A DNA stretch of 64,000 nucleotides, from contig JACQAM010000018.1 in the NCBI GenBank assembly GCA_016194975.1, forward strand, positions 1 to 64,000, written 5' to 3'. The number at the start of each line of letters is the position of its first letter. The first letter of the stretch is position 1. Both the position numbers and the translations under genes were made by a program. The stretch is from Bacteroidota bacterium (GTDB taxonomy: Bacteria; Bacteroidota; Bacteroidia; Palsa-965). Below are positions 60,578-64,000 of this stretch, one piece after another. The notes under the pieces are model-generated. The model did not search any database. It saw only the letters and a program-made list of their open reading frames with translations, and was not told the DNA's origin.

Positions 60578-63280
60578 TCAGGCAGTTTTTTTGACCTGCC
60601 GTTGCTTGCGGGCGAATGCGAAGTCGAGAATTCTGTCAATGAAATCATACGGTTTGTAACGCTGGATCGCGGCCTGGTGAAAGATGCACGTGGCGGGTGT
60701 CATTCCCGGGAGAGAATTCACCTCCACAAAAATTATTTCCGATTTTCCATCGGCGTACACGCGTACGAACGCATCAATGCGCGCGTAACCCTGTACATGC
60801 AACAGACGCGCGGCTGCCCCGAGAGTTGCCTTAACATTATCCGAAATTTTTCTGCGTTTCACAGGATCGTGATCATAACGTGCGGGCGTGATGTTCTGTC
60901 CCTGCCCGGCAAGAAATTTTTCTTCGAGCGAAAGCACTTCTCCTTCTGATAAAGCTTCGGAAGCTTCGAACACTTCATACTCCAGTTCACCTTTATCGTC
61001 ATACTTCGTGATCAGTCCGCCGGTGACCTCGAGAAAATGTGCGGCATCTTTTTTACTGATGAGTTCTTCAACGAGAAAAACTTTTTTCCGCGGAAATTCT
61101 TCTTTGGGTTTTACCCTGAGCAATTCTGCTTTTGACGCATCGAATTCCTCTGTTTTGCGGAAGATCAATTCTGCAAAGGCCGCCAGTTCTTCTTTGTTCC
61201 TGATCCTTCTCACTGCGCTGCTGCATCCATCATCGACAGGTTTTGCAATGAAGGGCCATTTTATTTTCTCATCGATACGGCGGAGAACTTCGTTTTTATT
61301 TTCATTCCATTCTTTCTCGCCTACGAGCAGGTGCGCGGCTGCGAGAAATCCATTCTGCATCAGGATCTCATTCGTCCGGAATTTATCGATCGTGATCTCT
61401 GAACTGCTTTTCCCGGAACCGTTGTATGGAATTCCAAGCGCATCAAGTTTTTCCTGCACAGCGCCATCTTCACCGGGACGGCCGTGCAGCGCAATGAAAA
61501 CCACATCGGCCATTGCGGCAAGTTCTTCGTAAGAAATTTTCTTAGGAGCAGCAAGCGCACCGGGTGAAGAGAATTTTTTTGTGATCCATTCGCAACGGCG
61601 GATAATATTTTTCACAACCGGGTGAACTTTCCAACTCATAATTTTTTCCCTGATGTCGTCGGCATTATCCTTCAGCAAAACATTTACGGGAATAGTATAA
61701 AGTTCATGATCGTTATTATCGCCGGAAAGAAAAACCGGGAGCGGAGCATACTTGGTGGAAGAGGAAAGTTTTTCATACACATTCCTTCCGCTCTCGACTG
61801 AAATATGGCGCTCGGATGAATAGCCACCGAGGAGAACAGCCGTTTTTATTTTTCTTTCCTGCTTTTCTTTCGAACGGTCGATCGCCTCATTCAATTGCTT
61901 CAGCATTTCTTCAGCGTGTCCCGAATTCTTTTCCTGCTTCATCCGGCAGCGGAGAGAAGTGTGAATGATATACGTGAGAAACCGGGAAGGATCCAACCCG
62001 ATCTCAGCGGCCTGGTGAAAGAAAAAAGAAGACGGCATCATTCCCGAAGTGGTGTTCGGATCATTAAGGAAAATTTTTCCTTCCGGTGAAATGAATCCAT
62101 CGATGCGCGCATACACATCGAAATCCAGTGATGAAAAAAGACGCTCGCATTCTTTCCGGATCTCTTCGATCTGTTCATCGGGTAATTCTATCGGCGTGAT
62201 CTTGCGTGAAAGCCCCGGAAGATATTTTGAACGGTAATCAAAAAGTTCTTTGCCCTTACGGATCTCTGTGGGTGGAAGAGCAACCGGTTTTCCATTCTCA
62301 TCTTCCACCACGATACAGGAAAATTCTTTCCCGGTGATGAATCCTTCGATCAGCACTTCCGATTCACCATCCAGCGAAACCAGGTGGATTACATTATCAT
62401 TTTTTTCAAAATATTTTTCAATCCTTTCGAGAAGAACATCAGGGTGGTGAATAATTTCAGAATTTCCACTCGTGCGCATCTGCACGGGCATGCCTATGCC
62501 TTCGCGTATATCGGCAAGCACGCGCACGTAATCATTTTTTTCCTGTGTTGAGAAAGTTTTCCATTCAGCAGCAGCGAGGTGTCTCTCAAAAAAACTTCTT
62601 TCCACCGCATTGGCAAACGACTCTTGATTTTTTTCCCTGAGAATACTCACCCCGATGGATGAACCCTGGTTCGCAGCTTTCACCACTAAAGGAAAGCCGA
62701 TCTCTTTTTCAGCACGTGCAAAACAAGAATGAGGATCCTTGGTCCATTCATTTTTCGTAACGGAAAAAAACTGCGGAGAATTAAATCCGGCATTCACCAT
62801 CAGTTTTTTCTGGATCACTTTATTGATGCCGATTGCCGAAGGAAGAACGCCACTCCCGGTATATGGAATGCCGAGATATTCAAACATTCCCTGGATGCGG
62901 CCATCCTCCCCGAAAGGCCCGTGAAGGCAGAGAAATGCGAGGTCGAAATTATTTTTCAGTTCAGAAGGAAGAATTTTTTCCCCGAGCACCGTTATCATTT
63001 CATCGATCACTTTCTCACCGGGATTCAAACTTTCGGCATAGACCTGGAATTCGCCGGGAGAATCCGGCACCATTTCAACAGGAGGATAAAAATCGCGGAT
63101 GCTTCCTTTGTAAATGAATTCCCAATTGAGCAGGATGAAATTTCCGAAACTATCCACAAAAACAGGAACAGCATCGAAAAGCGATTTGTCGAGATTATCA
63201 AAGACGGTTCTTCCACCTGCAAATGAGATCTCCCGCTCTTTTGAAAAACCACCGAAAATGATACCAATACGGATCTTCAT
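60578..63280 (-). CDS. ddl: Tandem D-alanine-D-alanine ligase fusion (Ddl-Ddl)
   Basis: 900 residues from the ATG at 63280 (TTG at 63286 not needed). Two full ATP-grasp Ddl domains in one chain: domain 1 about 1-445 (FGGFSKEREIS, LHGPFGEDGRIQG, PYTGSG, VKAANQGSSIGVS, LNDPNTTSGMMPSS), domain 2 about 478-895 (LGGYSSERHISVESG, LHGRPGEDGAVQEKL, PYNGSG, KPVDDGCSSAV, VEVNSLPGMTPATC). In domain 1 the usual Mg-binding E-x-N is D-P-N and there is about 65 residues of extra sequence after the GSS loop. Domain 2 keeps E-V-N and the DK of TIDKF. It joins D-Ala for peptidoglycan; which half is active is open. Confidence 0.93.
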   Translation of the reverse strand: MKIRIGIIFGGFSKEREISFAGGRTVFDNLDKSLFDAVPVFVDSFGNFILLNWEFIYKGSIRDFYPPVEMVPDSPGEFQVYAESLNPGEKVIDEMITVLGEKILPSELKNNFDLAFLCLHGPFGEDGRIQGMFEYLGIPYTGSGVLPSAIGINKVIQKKLMVNAGFNSPQFFSVTKNEWTKDPHSCFARAEKEIGFPLVVKAANQGSSIGVSILREKNQESFANAVERSFFERHLAAAEWKTFSTQEKNDYVRVLADIREGIGMPVQMRTSGNSEIIHHPDVLLERIEKYFEKNDNVIHLVSLDGESEVLIEGFITGKEFSCIVVEDENGKPVALPPTEIRKGKELFDYRSKYLPGLSRKITPIELPDEQIEEIRKECERLFSSLDFDVYARIDGFISPEGKIFLNDPNTTSGMMPSSFFFHQAAEIGLDPSRFLTYIIHTSLRCRMKQEKNSGHAEEMLKQLNEAIDRSKEKQERKIKTAVLLGGYSSERHISVESGRNVYEKLSSSTKYAPLPVFLSGDNNDHELYTIPVNVLLKDNADDIREKIMSWKVHPVVKNIIRRCEWITKKFSSPGALAAPKKISYEELAAMADVVFIALHGRPGEDGAVQEKLDALGIPYNGSGKSSSEITIDKFRTNEILMQNGFLAAAHLLVGEKEWNENKNEVLRRIDEKIKWPFIAKPVDDGCSSAVRRIRNKEELAAFAELIFRKTEEFDASKAELLRVKPKEEFPRKKVFLVEELISKKDAAHFLEVTGGLITKYDDKGELEYEVFEASEALSEGEVLSLEEKFLAGQGQNITPARYDHDPVKRRKISDNVKATLGAAARLLHVQGYARIDAFVRVYADGKSEIIFVEVNSLPGMTPATCIFHQAAIQRYKPYDFIDRILDFAFARKQRQVKKTA

Positions 63281-63288
63281 AATCAAAG

Positions 63289-63296
63289 CAAAGATA
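63289..63296 (-). promoter_or_regulatory. -7 promoter box TATCTTTG for the ddl operon
   Basis: Plus-strand CAAAGATA reads TATCTTTG on the minus strand, eight bases upstream of the ATG at 63280. Short leader. Confidence 0.65.
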
Positions 63297-63390
63297 GGAG
63301 TTTGAATGCGGGAGTGCGACGTCCTCCCAATGGGTTTTCAAGAAGTGTTGTTAAAAACTGTATAAGTGTAGGGGAGGATTACGGACGTGT

Positions 63391-63479
63391 TACGGAGAAT
63401 ACAAATTACGGATGTAAACAGATGTACAAATAAGTCCACATCTGTAAAATCTGTCTATTCGTAATCAGTATTCTCCGTA
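63391..63479. repeat. 89-bp inverted repeat TACGGAGAATAC...GTATTCTCCGTA
   Basis: TACGGAGAATAC (63391-63402) and GTATTCTCCGTA (63468-63479) are exact inverses; inside, ACAGATGT (63418-63425) and ACATCTGT (63438-63445) pair. Between are words (acggatgta, atctgtaaaatctgt, attcgtaatc) shared with 17985-18026. It lies between rdgB and the ddl promoter. Confidence 0.75.
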
Positions 63480-63496
63480 TAAATCAGTAACCACCT

Positions 63497-64000
63497 TCAT
63501 AAAATTATCCGAAGCCAATAAATGAAATCTCGTACCGCTTTCGCCCTGTGGCTGAATTTATTTTTTTCTTCCGGTTCCATCTCAGCAAATGTGCGCGTTT
63601 CATTTTCCGGAATAAAAACAGGATCGTAGCCAAAACCTTTATTTCCTTTTTTTTCTTTTGAAATTTTGCCATTCACAATTCCCTCGAAGATCATTTCCTT
63701 TTTTCCATCGGTAAAAGCTATAATGGTCCTGAATCTTGCAGAACGGTCTTTGCTGTTTTTCATTTCCAAAAGTAATTTTTCCATATTGGTGACAGGATCT
63801 TTTGCTTCGCCCGCATAACGCGCCGAAAGCACTCCCGGTTTGCCTCCGAGTGAATGAACCTCAAGCCCGGTATCATCGGCGAAACATGCTTTGCCGGTGC
63901 GCCGGAAAATTTCTTTCGCCTTGTGCATTGCATTTTCCTCAAGCGTAAGGAACGGTTCATCAATTTCTTCATTCAGATTCAATTCGCCGAGTGAAAAAAC
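63497..64000 (-). CDS. rdgB: RdgB/HAM1 non-canonical purine NTP pyrophosphatase, partial
   Basis: The frame is open to the right edge (begins ...VFSLGELNLNEEIDEP), so the N-terminus with the N-x-x-K metal/base motif is outside. Visible motifs are TLEENAMHKAKEIFRRTGKACFADDTGLEVHSLGGKPGVLSARYAG, and FEGIVNGKISKEKKGNKGFGYDPVFIPEN with the family GFGYDP, FAEM, KNKFSHRAKA. It hydrolyses ITP/XTP/dITP to monophosphates to keep deaminated purines out of nucleic acid. Not fully observed. Confidence 0.95.
   Translation of the reverse strand, partial: VFSLGELNLNEEIDEPFLTLEENAMHKAKEIFRRTGKACFADDTGLEVHSLGGKPGVLSARYAGEAKDPVTNMEKLLLEMKNSKDRSARFRTIIAFTDGKKEMIFEGIVNGKISKEKKGNKGFGYDPVFIPENETRTFAEMEPEEKNKFSHRAKAVRDFIYWLRIIL

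Overview
The window is a 64 kb chromosomal segment of a Bacteroidota bacterium, most likely of the Flavobacteriia/Sphingobacteriia type. The evidence is: type IX secretion sorting domains on two large secreted proteins; an LptD homologue, TamB and a Wza/Wzc-type export pair (Gram-negative envelope); families typical of the phylum (DUF4249-like lipoproteins, delta-60 repeat adhesin, MCE/HdrD-type operon, the short conserved protein often mislabelled 'ABC transporter ATPase'); many good matches to the Bacteroidota -7 promoter box TAnnTTTG; and few purine-rich Shine-Dalgarno sites. No rRNA, tRNA, CRISPR, insertion sequence or phage gene was seen. Base composition is moderate and fairly even, apart from an A+T-richer patch at about 55.3-56.4 kb.

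Layout. 1-9.1 kb: two secreted proteins built on a roughly 56-residue TPR-like repeat, a DAO-family oxidoreductase, a TonB-C-like secreted protein, an NfeD-like protein that has lost its catalytic serine, a spermidine-synthase-like methyltransferase, and an SSS symporter/MarR pair. 9.4-18.4 kb: recR, an unusual GT2/pseudo-phosphoglycosyltransferase fusion, tamB, tsaD, ridA. 18.5-28.8 kb: a surface polysaccharide locus (asnB, GT4, Wza-like exporter, Wzc-like tyrosine kinase with a Gly-Tyr tail, rfbC, WecA/MraY-type initiator) followed by a lytic transglycosylase and a TPR lipoprotein. 29-39 kb: small membrane proteins, a possible tandem carbonic-anhydrase-like protein, a fatty acid desaturase, and an apparent operon joining an MCE lipid-transport protein to an HdrD/CCG-type iron-sulfur pair, then a SPOR-amidase. 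39-47 kb: lptD, an M28 peptidase, trxA, a DUF58 protein, kup. 47-53 kb: an ECF sigma/anti-sigma pair and two paralogous lipoproteins around a T9SS delta-60 adhesin. 53-57.8 kb: dnaK, an island with a SIR2-like protein and a 57-residue HigA-like protein, then a MarR/GNAT pair. 57.8-64 kb: a T9SS protein, a PASTA protein, a tandem D-Ala-D-Ala ligase fusion, and a partial rdgB.

Genes that work together: the 18.5-26.7 kb genes supply sugars, the lipid-linked start, chain extension, and export of a surface polysaccharide. TamB, LptD, the MCE protein, the desaturase, the amidase, Ddl-Ddl and the PASTA protein serve the envelope.

The most unusual content is (a) the SIR2/HigA-like island, (b) the uncharacterised CADAR-motif protein at 29740-30891, (c) three altered or fused enzymes (pseudo-NfeD, GT2/pseudo-PGT, Ddl-Ddl), and (d) a dense set of short dispersed inverted repeats of several separate families in the intergenic gaps. 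Start codons were chosen by homologue length, overlap with neighbours and promoter position; several genes appear to have very short or no 5' leaders.
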